IMG/VR virus record: IMGVR_UViG_3300033147_000266
Location: 1-39,086 of that record
Length of the DNA: 39,086 nucleotides
Strand: one strand, 5' to 3'
From: a virus
Part shown: piece by piece, positions 15,293 through 21,559 of the stretch
Numbering within the stretch: position 1 is the stretch's first letter
Layout of the letters: each line of letters starts with the position of its first letter
The notes under the pieces: model-generated
The model's database searches: none
The model's input: the letters and a program-made list of their open reading frames with translations, nothing else
Told to the model about the DNA's origin: nothing
Made by a program: the position numbers and the translations under genes

Positions 15293-15829
15293 TTACGCGG
15301 CGGCCTTTTCAGCCTTGGCTGCGGCTTTAGCGGCTGCGGCTTCTTCCTTCGCCTTATCAGCGGCTGCCTTTTCCTTCGCCTTCACTGCATCTGCTTCGCG
15401 CTTGTCGCGCGCTTTGATCAGCGGAGCCAGGATTTTGGCCAGCTTGTCGGCACCAGAAACGCGATCCTTCGGCGCTTTCTCGTCCTTCACGTCTTGCGCT
15501 GCCGCCTTTACGTTCTCGGCATCGATCTTGGTAACACGAGCGCGGATCCGGTTGCCCAGGTTCATGCGTTGCATGCCAACGTTGAGGTTGCCGTATGCAG
15601 CCTGCAATTGGTCGTTGTCCTCGATCGTCTTCTTGCTCACCTTGAGCGGAAAGGCCAGGAACTTGCCTGCGATGACGTACAACTCGTTAACGTTCAAACC
15701 TGCCAGGCCCTGTGCAACGTCATCGTTGTTGTGCAGAGACTTGCCGCCAGACGAGGTGCGGGTGGAGACGTAATTCTCGCGCTTGATTTTGATGAGCGCT
15801 TCGCTTTCGGTCGTATTTTCTTCGGTCAT
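15293..15829 (-). CDS. Early protein A, paralogue of the 20077-20553 product
   Basis: 178 aa from ATG at 15829 with GAGG upstream. The longer frame crosses the promoter and is rejected. The middle carries 'KSLHNNDDVAQGLAG' and 'GNLNVGMQRMNLGNRIRARV', which line up with 'PSLHNGDEVAVFLAG' and 'GLNPGQQRMNSGNRIRMAA' in the protein encoded at 20077-20553. A long Ala/Lys/Glu-rich tail (about 125-178) is predicted to be one charged helix. The family is known to me only as a conserved phage protein of unknown function. It has its own promoter at 15891-15919. Confidence 0.75.
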   Translation of the reverse strand: MTEENTTESEALIKIKRENYVSTRTSSGGKSLHNNDDVAQGLAGLNVNELYVIAGKFLAFPLKVSKKTIEDNDQLQAAYGNLNVGMQRMNLGNRIRARVTKIDAENVKAAAQDVKDEKAPKDRVSGADKLAKILAPLIKARDKREADAVKAKEKAAADKAKEEAAAAKAAAKAEKAAA

Positions 15830-15864
15830 TTCATGTCCTCCATGGGACGTTAAGTAAAAAGGTC

Positions 15865-15879
15865 GGGACGGAGTGCCCC
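15865..15879 (-). promoter_or_regulatory. 5'-proximal leader hairpin
   Basis: Minus-strand GGGGC-ACTCC-GTCCC, a 5-bp stem with one G-U pair, just after the predicted start of transcription from the promoter at 15891-15919. Confidence 0.45.
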
Positions 15880-15890
15880 TACGTACAGCC

Positions 15891-15919
15891 ATTATACCAC
15901 ACTCAGCTACTGCTGTCAA
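15891..15919 (-). promoter_or_regulatory. Sigma70-type promoter
   Basis: Minus strand TTGACA, 17-base spacer ending GTGTGG, TATAAT: both hexamers consensus, extended -10. It drives the gene at 15829. Confidence 0.92.
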
Positions 15920-15941
15920 GTATGGTTTGGTAGCCTCGTTC

Positions 15942-16157
15942 TTAAAACGGGCACTGGACGTGGGCGACTAAATGATCGTACTTGTTGCCCTCCGCCTCTT
16001 TTACTGCCTCACCCATTGCGTCCACACCGTGTTCAAATGCTTCCTGTAGCGCTAATCGCGTGGCTTCCTCTATTGCATCCCACCCCTCACAATCTTTAAA
16101 TTCGGCCATTGTGTTTTCAAGGTGCTGCTTTGCCCGTTCTATGTCTTGCTGGGTCAT
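15942..16157 (-). CDS. Small acidic helical protein, unknown function
   Basis: 71 aa, MTQQDIERAKQHLENTMAEF..., strongly helical and acidic. No family recognised. It shares one base with the stop of the upstream zinc-motif gene and is last in the operon of the promoter at 17310-17338. Confidence 0.65.
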   Translation of the reverse strand: MTQQDIERAKQHLENTMAEFKDCEGWDAIEEATRLALQEAFEHGVDAMGEAVKEAEGNKYDHLVAHVQCPF

Positions 16158-16351
16158 TATCCTTCCTCCTCATCTTGACCCAACCTTTCAGTTGCGTCCT
16201 CTATTTCGACTGGTTTGCCGCAGAAGCAGCAATACCGCATCCACGTTTGAAGGGGCGAAAAATCAGACGTGGTATAAAACGATTCGCAACAATCGGTGTT
16301 GTATAAATCATCGCCCACGTCTTCCTCTTTCCACTTGCACTTTTCACTCAT
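16157..16351 (-). CDS. Lar-like zinc-motif small protein
   Basis: 64 aa, acidic. DLYNTDCCESFYTT and RYCCFCGKPVEI give a Cys cluster followed by CxxCG. This resembles the restriction-alleviation Lar-type and related small zinc-ribbon proteins, where 'Y.T.C....' is followed by 'yCp.CG..i'. The similarity is visual only. If real, a role in blunting host restriction would fit an early gene. It is preceded by an intercistronic hairpin (16371-16384) and a GGAGCA ribosome-binding site. Confidence 0.55.
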   Translation of the reverse strand: MSEKCKWKEEDVGDDLYNTDCCESFYTTSDFSPLQTWMRYCCFCGKPVEIEDATERLGQDEEEG

Positions 16352-16370
16352 GTCTTGCTCCTAAAAAAGT

Positions 16371-16384
16371 GGGCGTCCCTGCCC
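16371..16384 (-). promoter_or_regulatory. Intercistronic hairpin, conserved loop copy A
   Basis: Minus strand GGGC-AGGGAC-GCCC between the stop at 16393 and the ribosome-binding site of the gene starting at 16351. It is followed by CACTTTTTTAGGAGC. Confidence 0.65.
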
Positions 16385-16392
16385 GTGATCGG

Positions 16393-17268
16393 TTAGTCTG
16401 CCAGTTTGATCACTGACTGCAGAATGTCGTGCGCCTCGGTCAACTTGTCAAGCAGGGCGGTGTTCTCGGGGTCGTTGGCGGTCACCTTATCCGTGTGTGA
16501 AAAGTAGAGGTTGCTCACTAAGTCGAGACTTGGGTGCCCGTCGTGGTAAGGCGGTATCCCATAAAGGAGGCACGCCGCGTGGAACGGATTGCGACTGCCC
16601 TCGACCTTTATTAGGGGTTCGCGTTTCTTGAAAGGCATGTCCAGTAAGACCTGCGCCTCAGCAACAGGGTCGGACTCGGGTTCCGGCTCCTCGGGTTCAT
16701 CGTCCTTGGTGCTGCCTTCCATCTGCGCTGTTGCCTCGTCTGCGCTCTCCGGAGGGCTCTCCTTTTCGTCCTTCTTTGCAGCCGTGACTTCCGCTCGCGT
16801 GGTCGTCTTGCCGTCCTTTGCGTCCGCCACGACCTTATCTTTCAGGTCCTCGCTTGCGTTGGTTAGCACGGCCAACGTGCCGAATGGCAGTAACGCCGCG
16901 TCCTCATTGTCCCCGAACTCGGTCGCCACCTGCATAAGGCGCTGAACGTGCGACTGGCTGAAATCGATCGCCTTCTTGCGCCACGTGCCGAATTTCGTAT
17001 TGCTCGTGAACTGCAGCCTCGCGACATTGAGCAGACGCCCAACCTCGATAAACTGTGCGCACGTCTGGCGGCGCATAAGTTCGCCCTGTTCGTACTCGTG
17101 GTTGATGGCATCGGCCAACCCAGGCAACGTCACGGGGTCCTTATCTTTCGCCCCCTTGAGCGCCTTATTGATGTTAGCCATGCCTTTCTTGTCCGGCGGA
17201 TTGAGATAACTCTCATCGCCCGTTGATCCCTCGAAGCCTGCGACGGCATCTTTGTGTTCTTCACTCAT
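16393..17268 (-). CDS. DUF3102-like early protein
   Basis: 291 aa from ATG at 17268 with GGAG upstream. The frame could extend upstream to 17307, but the extension lies in the promoter leader. Residues about 65-125 ('CAQFIEVGRLLNVAR', 'FGTWRKKAIDFSQSHVQRLM', cited in parts) match the DUF3102 pattern: a helical segment followed by a helix-turn-helix-like 'fSqShVqRlM'. An acidic Glu/Pro/Asp-rich linker (170-205) joins a C-terminal domain of unknown type. DNA binding is plausible but unproven. It is the first gene after the promoter at 17310-17338. Confidence 0.7.
   Translation of the reverse strand: MSEEHKDAVAGFEGSTGDESYLNPPDKKGMANINKALKGAKDKDPVTLPGLADAINHEYEQGELMRRQTCAQFIEVGRLLNVARLQFTSNTKFGTWRKKAIDFSQSHVQRLMQVATEFGDNEDAALLPFGTLAVLTNASEDLKDKVVADAKDGKTTTRAEVTAAKKDEKESPPESADEATAQMEGSTKDDEPEEPEPESDPVAEAQVLLDMPFKKREPLIKVEGSRNPFHAACLLYGIPPYHDGHPSLDLVSNLYFSHTDKVTANDPENTALLDKLTEAHDILQSVIKLAD
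16744..16757. repeat. Dispersed palindrome, imperfect copy
   Basis: GCTCTC-CG-GAGGGC, one mismatch from the family consensus, in the acidic-linker coding part of the DUF3102-like gene. Confidence 0.5.
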
Positions 17269-17286
17269 TTCATACTCCAGTTGCGA

Positions 17287-17299
17287 CCCCCGACGGGGG
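17287..17299 (-). promoter_or_regulatory. 5'-proximal leader hairpin
   Basis: CCCCC-loop GTC-GGGGG on the minus strand, located about 4-16 bases after the predicted start from the promoter at 17310-17338. Confidence 0.6.
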
Positions 17300-17309
17300 C
17301 CAGACACTC

Positions 17310-17338
17310 ATTATACCACAGGCGGGCTGCGGTGTCAA
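17310..17338 (-). promoter_or_regulatory. Sigma70-type promoter
   Basis: Minus strand TTGACA, 17-base spacer ending TGTGG, TATAAT. It drives the DUF3102-like gene and the two small genes below it. Confidence 0.92.
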
Positions 17339-17353
17339 GATCTATTGGGTAGC

Positions 17354-17566
17354 CTAGCTACTTAATTCCCACATATGTTGTAAACAAACTTGACCTGCGT
17401 GTTGGGTGCAAAATTTCTTGCCATCAACTTCAAATCTTGCCGCTCGTCCACATATATGTTTATCACCATCAAAATAATGGGTGCCGGTTGATGTGACCTT
17501 TTGCGTACATCTATACATATTATGGTGACGAATGTTTACAACATACGGAATCAATTTAACCTTCAT
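17354..17566 (-). CDS. Small Cys/His-rich protein
   Basis: 70 aa, MKVKLIPYVVNIRHHNMYRC.... The C-terminal half, 'HICGRAARFEVDGKKFCTQHAG', has Cys and His spaced like a zinc-binding knuckle. No family named with confidence. It starts immediately after the stop of the upstream gene and ends just before the next promoter. Confidence 0.6.
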   Translation of the reverse strand: MKVKLIPYVVNIRHHNMYRCTQKVTSTGTHYFDGDKHICGRAARFEVDGKKFCTQHAGQVCLQHMWELSS

Positions 17567-17845
17567 CTAATAACTCTCCCAATATTCGTCGTCGTGTTCA
17601 CTTATCACGTTGCGCCCTTGGGCCTGGCAAAATTCGATCATCCATGTTGGGTCGTTGAGCCCGAACCGCACAAACTCAAACACTCGCTTGTTATCGAGAC
17701 ACACCCACACAAACTGGCCGTCGGGCATCTTGATCGGGAAGTTGGTGTCGGTCGCCCACTCCAATTTATCGTTCTCGCGGACGCAACCTGCCTGTAGCAA
17801 GGTCGCGATTGCGAGTTCTGGTCTTACTGCGTAATTGGTACTCAT
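17567..17845 (-). CDS. Small protein of unknown function
   Basis: 92 aa, MSTNYAVRPELAIATLLQAG.... Beta-rich middle (MPDGQFVWVCLDNKRVFEFV). No family recognised. The start overlaps the preceding 55-aa gene by ATGA at 17842-17845. Confidence 0.65.
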   Translation of the reverse strand: MSTNYAVRPELAIATLLQAGCVRENDKLEWATDTNFPIKMPDGQFVWVCLDNKRVFEFVRFGLNDPTWMIEFCQAQGRNVISEHDDEYWESY

Positions 17846-18009
17846 TTCTGCTCCAATGTCAACTTGACGAAGTGATGAATACCAGTTACGCCTGAGGAAT
17901 CTATCACCCGCATGACTTTATAGTCAATTGTGTGTTCCTCCATCGCTTCCGCCAGTTTATCCATCGCGTATGAGTTTGGACACTCAATCATGATTCGTAT
18001 TTCAGTCAT
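17842..18009 (-). CDS. 55-aa protein of unknown function
   Basis: A short ORF, MTEIRIMIECPNSYAMDKLA..., ending ...HHFVKLTLEQK. The alternation of a beta strand, a helix (DKLAEAMEE) and strands suggests a small ferredoxin-like fold. It shares one base with the stop upstream and four with the start downstream, so it fits exactly into the operon. Confidence 0.65.
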   Translation of the reverse strand: MTEIRIMIECPNSYAMDKLAEAMEEHTIDYKVMRVIDSSGVTGIHHFVKLTLEQK

Positions 18010-18206
18010 TACTCATCACCCTTTGTGGCGCGCCACTCTTTATTGATTATGCCGGTTTTGATGAACTCGCGTTCTGCGGGCGTGAGGTTTGGCATCGCTT
18101 TCTGTATCAACCACCCGTCGTACCAGTTGTTTAGCTGATCGGGCGTGACCGCGATTTCCTGACTGTTTGTCTTGCCCGTGAGTGGGCACTTGCGTGTAAT
18201 TCTCAT
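18009..18206 (-). CDS. Small protein of unknown function
   Basis: 65 aa, MRITRKCPLTGKTNSQEIAV.... 'VTPDQLNNWYDGWLIQKAMPNLTPAEREFIKTGI' (shown as VTPDQLNNWYDG and NLTPAEREFIKTGI) is a two-helix pattern seen in small phage proteins. The function is unknown. It has an AGGAGC ribosome-binding site and an intercistronic hairpin (18224-18239) upstream. Confidence 0.65.
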   Translation of the reverse strand: MRITRKCPLTGKTNSQEIAVTPDQLNNWYDGWLIQKAMPNLTPAEREFIKTGIINKEWRATKGDE

Positions 18207-18223
18207 AGTTTGCTCCTAAAGTT

Positions 18224-18239
18224 GGCACGTCCCTGTGCC
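18224..18239 (-). promoter_or_regulatory. Intercistronic hairpin, conserved loop copy C
   Basis: Minus strand GGCAC-AGGGAC-GTGCC. The stem differs from copies A and B by compensating changes while the loop AGGGAC is identical. Confidence 0.7.
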
Positions 18240-18247
18240 GGTGATTG

Positions 18248-18628
18248 TTACTTGGTGTCCAAAATCTCGGTCATAAGCTTTAGCACCCCAGCAACTGACT
18301 CTACGGACTCGATTATGTCGGCGACCTCACGCAAGATCTGGATTGCGTCGGGCGTGGGCGTCGGGTAATGGCGCTTTAGCACGTGTAGCAAATCGGCTGC
18401 TACTTGGGTGGGGTCGGGTTCGGTGCTTTCTGCGTCGTCGTTCGCCACAGAGAGGCAGATGTCTTTGGTCACCTTGCCGTCATCCGAGAGTTGTATGTTT
18501 ACCCATTGTCCTTCGATCAGGAATGCGGAAAACTCGCTCTCCAACGCATGTATGGCGTTTATAAGCTCGTGGTGCGCAACTACTTGGTCGGGCTTGCCGC
18601 GTACGGCTGTTGTAAGTATGTATTTCAT
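18248..18628 (-). CDS. Early protein of unknown function
   Basis: 126 aa, MKYILTTAVRGKPDQVVAHH.... It has an N-terminal alpha/beta part, an acidic middle (ANDDAESTEPDPTQ) and a helical C-terminus (ILREVADIIESVESVAGVLK). No family recognised. It has a GGAGCA ribosome-binding site, with two hairpins (18643-18668 and 18673-18688) between it and the upstream gene. Confidence 0.65.
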   Translation of the reverse strand: MKYILTTAVRGKPDQVVAHHELINAIHALESEFSAFLIEGQWVNIQLSDDGKVTKDICLSVANDDAESTEPDPTQVAADLLHVLKRHYPTPTPDAIQILREVADIIESVESVAGVLKLMTEILDTK

Positions 18629-18642
18629 TTACTGCTCCTTCG

Positions 18643-18668
18643 CTAAGCACACGGAATTGTGTACTTAG
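18643..18668 (-). promoter_or_regulatory. Intergenic inverted repeat
   Basis: Arms CTAAGCACAC (18643-18652) and GTGTACTTAG (18659-18668), 9 of 10 pairs, 6-base loop. On the minus-strand mRNA it lies just upstream of the ribosome-binding site of the 18248-18628 gene. Confidence 0.55.
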
Positions 18669-18672
18669 GGAA

Positions 18673-18688
18673 GGCCCTCGTGAGGGCC
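18673..18688. repeat. Dispersed palindrome, intergenic copy
   Basis: GGCCCTC-GT-GAGGGCC, perfect 7-bp arms, seven bases from the upstream gene's stop. It could also act as a hairpin in the mRNA. Confidence 0.7.
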
Positions 18689-18694
18689 AGTAGT

Positions 18695-18937
18695 TTAGAC
18701 TTCGGGCTGTGGGCAAATGACCGGCAACTCCATCCATTCCTGTTCGCACAGCAGGGATTTGGGCGTCATGCGGTGCGCAATCACTCCGCCAACCTCGTCC
18801 GTTATGTAGGCCACAACCGATGCGGGCTTGTGGCCTTTCATCGTGCTGCGGTGCACAATGTGCGGGATCCCGCGCTCGTTTAGCATGGTGCGCAGCCGCT
18901 TTACTAGCGACTCGCGAAGAAATGCGTTGTTACTCAT
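18695..18937 (-). CDS. Small basic protein of unknown function
   Basis: 80 aa, MSNNAFLRESLVKRLRTMLN.... The N-terminus is basic and helical; the middle has HIVHRSTMKGHKPASVVAY. No family recognised. It has an AGGAGC ribosome-binding site and hairpin copy B upstream. Confidence 0.65.
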   Translation of the reverse strand: MSNNAFLRESLVKRLRTMLNERGIPHIVHRSTMKGHKPASVVAYITDEVGGVIAHRMTPKSLLCEQEWMELPVICPQPEV

Positions 18938-18954
18938 AGTTTGCTCCTAAGAAT

Positions 18955-18968
18955 GGGCGTCCCTGCCC
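18955..18968 (-). promoter_or_regulatory. Intercistronic hairpin, conserved loop copy B
   Basis: Minus strand GGGC-AGGGAC-GCCC, 9 bases after the stop of the upstream gene and before the ribosome-binding site of the gene starting at 18937. Confidence 0.65.
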
Positions 18969-18976
18969 GTGATTGG

Positions 18977-19240
18977 CTAGGCGTCGTCGCCTTCGCCGAT
19001 TGTGCGGGTTGCCCCGCCTACGTCCTGCCCGTCCGCGCCTCGCGCTGTTGCGCTAAGTTGCAGATGCAGCCAGTTGTCCGGATCCGCTGCGAAAAACTCG
19101 GGCAAGCTGTCGTAGCCCGCGTCGTTTAGCAGGGAGGCCAGCGCCATCGTCATTGCGTCCGTCACGGAATCCGTGCGGTAGGCGATCGTGTTATTGGGCG
19201 TAATCGGATCGGTTACGAGAATCTTGCTCATTTTGCTCAT
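18977..19240 (-). CDS. Early protein of unknown function
   Basis: 87 aa from ATG at 19240 (MSKMSKILVTDPITPNNTIA...) with AGGAG seven bases upstream. A further in-frame ATG upstream lies inside the leader hairpin. No family recognised. It is the first gene after the promoter at 19282-19310. Confidence 0.65.
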   Translation of the reverse strand: MSKMSKILVTDPITPNNTIAYRTDSVTDAMTMALASLLNDAGYDSLPEFFAADPDNWLHLQLSATARGADGQDVGGATRTIGEGDDA

Positions 19241-19258
19241 TTGTTGCTCCTGTTGTGT

Positions 19259-19271
19259 GACTCGGCGAGCC
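19259..19271 (-). promoter_or_regulatory. 5'-proximal leader hairpin
   Basis: Minus strand GGCTC-GCC-GAGTC, a 5-bp stem including one G-U pair, right after the predicted transcription start of the promoter at 19282-19310. Confidence 0.5.
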
Positions 19272-19281
19272 ACGGACTGCC

Positions 19282-19310
19282 ATTATAGCACAGTCCGCGC
19301 CCCCTGTCAA
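19282..19310 (-). promoter_or_regulatory. Sigma70-type promoter
   Basis: Minus strand TTGACA, 17-base spacer ending TGTGC, TATAAT. It drives the run of small genes from 19240 to 17354. Confidence 0.92.
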
Positions 19311-19337
19311 GTACTGTTGGGTAGCCTATCGCCCCAA

Positions 19338-19490
19338 CTATCGCTCGTGTTGTTTCTCCGTGAGGAAACGCCACAGGGCGGGCGGGGCCCAGCACACAAA
19401 CTCTAGCACCCCGAGCATAAGCATGAGTAACATGCCCACGGCTTGCGCTCCGAACGCAAAGATGACGACAAACATCGCTAATTCGGCCAT
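19338..19490 (-). CDS. 50-aa membrane protein
   Basis: A short ORF starting MAELAMFVVIFAFGAQAVGM, followed by LLMLMLGVLEFVCW and a charged end (RFLTEKQHER). It has one long or two closely packed membrane helices. It overlaps the upstream stop by ATGA. Its size and topology would permit a holin or a superinfection/host-membrane factor. Its place in the early block argues against a classical holin. Confidence 0.6.
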   Translation of the reverse strand: MAELAMFVVIFAFGAQAVGMLLMLMLGVLEFVCWAPPALWRFLTEKQHER

Positions 19491-19702
19491 CACAAACCGA
19501 CCTCCTGTGCAAACCACACGCTCTCGAAAAAGGCAATCGCGTCGCGCTCGTCGCCGTAATGGTGTTCGCTCACCATCACGCATTGGGGCGCAATTATGCC
19601 GTCTTGCCGGTACTCTTGCACAACCGTGGGTGCGCTGCCCCACCCGCTTATGACGCAGGCGAAGCCTTGCTCGGTTTTCGTATGACGGATTACTGTGTGC
19701 AT
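19490..19702 (-). CDS. 70-aa protein of unknown function
   Basis: Begins MHTVIRHTKTEQGFACVISG, ends ...FFESVWFAQEVGL. This start is chosen over a much longer frame because it overlaps the upstream stop by ATGA at 19699-19702 and its stop overlaps the next start in the same way. No family recognised. Confidence 0.6.
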   Translation of the reverse strand: MHTVIRHTKTEQGFACVISGWGSAPTVVQEYRQDGIIAPQCVMVSEHHYGDERDAIAFFESVWFAQEVGL

Positions 19703-19932
19703 CAGATTGCCACCACGTCGTCGTTTGCGTCTGTTTCGTACGACCAGTCGCTGTTGCCAAGCAGGACGATTTCGTCCCCGCCTTCGCCCGTCAGCACCCC
19801 CGTGCCGAAAGTGGTCACTTCGTTTACGTACTCGGAGAAATCGTTCGCAACACACACGAGCAATCCCGACTGTTTGCACGCGACAAGCGCGTGGCGCAGC
19901 ATAATCGCTGCTTGTTGTTGGCTTTCGTTCAT
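19702..19932 (-). CDS. 76-aa protein of unknown function
   Basis: Begins MNESQQQAAIMLRHALVACK. The remainder is beta-rich and acidic (GEGGDEIVLLGNSDWSYETD). An upstream in-frame Met at 19989 lacks a ribosome-binding site, so the shorter form is preferred, although its own Shine-Dalgarno is modest. No family recognised. Confidence 0.6.
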   Translation of the reverse strand: MNESQQQAAIMLRHALVACKQSGLLVCVANDFSEYVNEVTTFGTGVLTGEGGDEIVLLGNSDWSYETDANDDVVAI

Positions 19933-19943
19933 AACATGCTCCG

Positions 19944-19957
19944 GCCCTCGGGAGGGC
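19944..19957. repeat. Dispersed palindrome, intergenic copy
   Basis: GCCCTC-GG-GAGGGC, perfect 6-bp arms, 12 bases upstream of the start at 19932. Confidence 0.7.
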
Positions 19958-20047
19958 GCAAAATTCTGCGTTTCGGCGAATTGCCTCATCAGGCGGGCGA
20001 AAAACCCGCGACGCGCGCCACAGGGGGCGCAAAAGTGGGTGGGCGCA

Positions 20048-20063
20048 GGGGCGTCCGTGCCCC
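20048..20063 (-). promoter_or_regulatory. Intercistronic hairpin, conserved loop copy D
   Basis: Minus strand GGGGC-ACGGAC-GCCCC, 14 bases after the stop at 20077. The loop differs by one base from the AGGGAC of copies A-C, with a different, perfectly paired stem. Confidence 0.6.
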
Positions 20064-20076
20064 CGCTGGGTTGCCG

Positions 20077-20553
20077 CTAGGCGCGGTAAGCTGTGATCTG
20101 GGCGATCGTTATGTCGCCCCGCTTGGCGGCCATCCGGATGCGGTTGCCGGAATTCATCCGCTGTTGCCCGGGATTTAGTCCCGAGTAACGCTCGGCGCAG
20201 AAACCATCCCCGAGACCGAGCAGCTTGTCTGCGGCTGCCATCACAAACTCCGGTGTGGCCCCTGCCAGAAAAACCGCGACCTCGTCGCCGTTGTGCAGCG
20301 ACGGGCGGTTTGTGCTGCTCACGGTGTCCTGATAGCCGGTCCGGTAACGCAGGAGGGTGGCGCTCATTCCCCGCCCTCGGTTGTCATCGGCAATCAGCCA
20401 CGCCACCAGAATGGCCTTGGTCACCTTGCGTCCGGCGGCAAGCATCTTCGCTCCGGTGTCGTCGTCTCGCTCGGTTATCAGGGCCAGTAACTCGGGCTTG
20501 CTCATCTTGCCGTAGGCTGCTGCTTGCTGTGCTTGCTTGTCTTGCTTGGTCAT
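20077..20553 (-). CDS. Early protein B, paralogue of the 15293-15829 product
   Basis: 158 aa from ATG at 20553 (MTKQDKQAQQAAAYGKMSKP...). The longer frame crosses the promoter. Residues about 75-150 carry 'SLHNGDEVAVFLAG' and 'YSGLNPGQQRMNSGNRIR', shared with the 15293-15829 protein. The N-terminal part is different: a helical segment with SKPELLALI, which resembles a SAP-like motif. It is the first gene leftward from the hub and so probably the earliest expressed. The function is unknown. Confidence 0.75.
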   Translation of the reverse strand: MTKQDKQAQQAAAYGKMSKPELLALITERDDDTGAKMLAAGRKVTKAILVAWLIADDNRGRGMSATLLRYRTGYQDTVSSTNRPSLHNGDEVAVFLAGATPEFVMAAADKLLGLGDGFCAERYSGLNPGQQRMNSGNRIRMAAKRGDITIAQITAYRA

Positions 20554-20566
20554 GGTGTGCTCCGTG

Positions 20567-20578
20567 GGGGATTGCCCC
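20567..20578 (-). promoter_or_regulatory. Leader hairpin of the first leftward gene
   Basis: Minus strand GGGG-CAAT-CCCC, between the promoter at 20612-20640 and the ATG at 20553. Confidence 0.45.
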
Positions 20579-20611
20579 GTTGTGTCCCGACGAGATTGCC
20601 GAGAGACAGCT

Positions 20612-20640
20612 ATCATACCACAGCTGGCTGGCCGTGGCAA
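20612..20640 (-). promoter_or_regulatory. Sigma70-type promoter, near-consensus
   Basis: Minus strand TTGCCA, 17-base spacer ending TGTGG, TATGAT. It shares the TGTGG extended -10 of the other leftward promoters but with one mismatch in each hexamer. Confidence 0.8.
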
Positions 20641-21498
20641 GTCCCAGCCGACGAACGGTAGTAGCTGGCCGACGAACGGTATCTTGTGCCACAGGGGGGG
20701 CCAAGAGAGGAAGGCGCGGGCGGGGGCGCGTGATTGCGCTAGGGTGCGGGATACGGCAAGCGTAGGGGCGGAAAAAACCAAGCGCGAGAGCGCGATTGCG
20801 GGCGTGCTTGCGGGATACGGCGCGGGTGCGCGCAAGCGGGTGCGGTTAGGGGGTCGACAAGGGGAGACCGGACCGGCTGGGTTTGCCTACGGGCGCGCCT
20901 TGGCGCGTGTCGAGGACCACGCAAGCGGGCTCTCGGGCATATGAGAAACGGCGCGCGAGGGCGGACCGAGCAAGCGGGGTCGGACCGTCCACAGGCCCCG
21001 TGGGACGGGCTTCGGTCCGCCTGTCCCTATCTGGTCCGCCCCCCTCTGGGGGGGGGGGGGGTACGTCGGGGAACAGTCCCACTACGTAGACCCCCCTTGC
21101 TCCCGTACCGACCCCGTCGGGTGGGCGGACCACCGGCCCAGCGGACCAGCCAAGCCGCTTCCCTCCCTGTGGCGGGCGGTTGTGCGTGGTCCTTGTGCGT
21201 ACGCTTGCGGGCGTGTGCGCCGTGAAACCCCGTGGTTGTGCGGTTTCCTTCCGTGCGCGGGCGGTTTAGCTTGGGGTTCCGTCGTCTTGAGAAAGGGGTC
21301 TCAAACCGAGGGCGGGCGCGCTAAAACCAAAATCTCGCATATACGGGTACCTATTTTTGCGTTTGGGGTGGGGGATACCCCGAAACAGCCGGAGGACCCG
21401 ACCGCGTTTCTTCTGGATCCCGCGTCGATTACGATATCTCCCTGTATGCCTTGCAAGGTTCGTATGTGCGTTCCAAGGTTCTCCGTCCCAAACAGGGG

Positions 21499-21528
21499 TT
21501 GACACATACCTCATCCATGTGCTATAAT
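21499..21528 (+). promoter_or_regulatory. Sigma70-type promoter for the virion block
   Basis: TTGACA, 18-base spacer ending TGTGC, TATAAT, 31 bases before the small terminase ATG. This is the only consensus promoter found between the hub and the scaffold gene. Confidence 0.92.
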
Positions 21529-21559
21529 GACCGAATGAGCATACACACACGAGATAAAA

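Larger units (their letters stand above)
20554..21559. other. GC-rich gene-free hub between divergent blocks
   Basis: About 1 kb without a supportable gene. It is flanked by the leftmost-reading promoter (20612-20640) and the rightward promoter (21499-21528). It contains a run of 14 G (21048-21061) and many GGACC/GGTCC motifs in both orientations between about 20870 and 21150, which can form inverted repeats such as GGCGGACC / GGTCCGCC. Short overlapping open frames here show the extended GC-rich pattern of chance ORFs, with no ribosome-binding sites. Its position next to the terminase genes makes it a candidate for a replication origin and/or a packaging site. Confidence 0.7.

Noticed and set aside
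19490-20032. 180-codon minus-strand frame covering two gene borders
   Set aside because: Only its last 70 codons fit the ATGA-coupled gene string; the upstream part overlaps a better-supported gene in another frame and has low-complexity Arg-rich sequence.
20846-21225. Several Pro/Arg/Gly-rich open frames in the GC-rich hub
   Set aside because: High GC removes stop codons in all frames; no ribosome-binding sites, no coupling and mutually overlapping frames.
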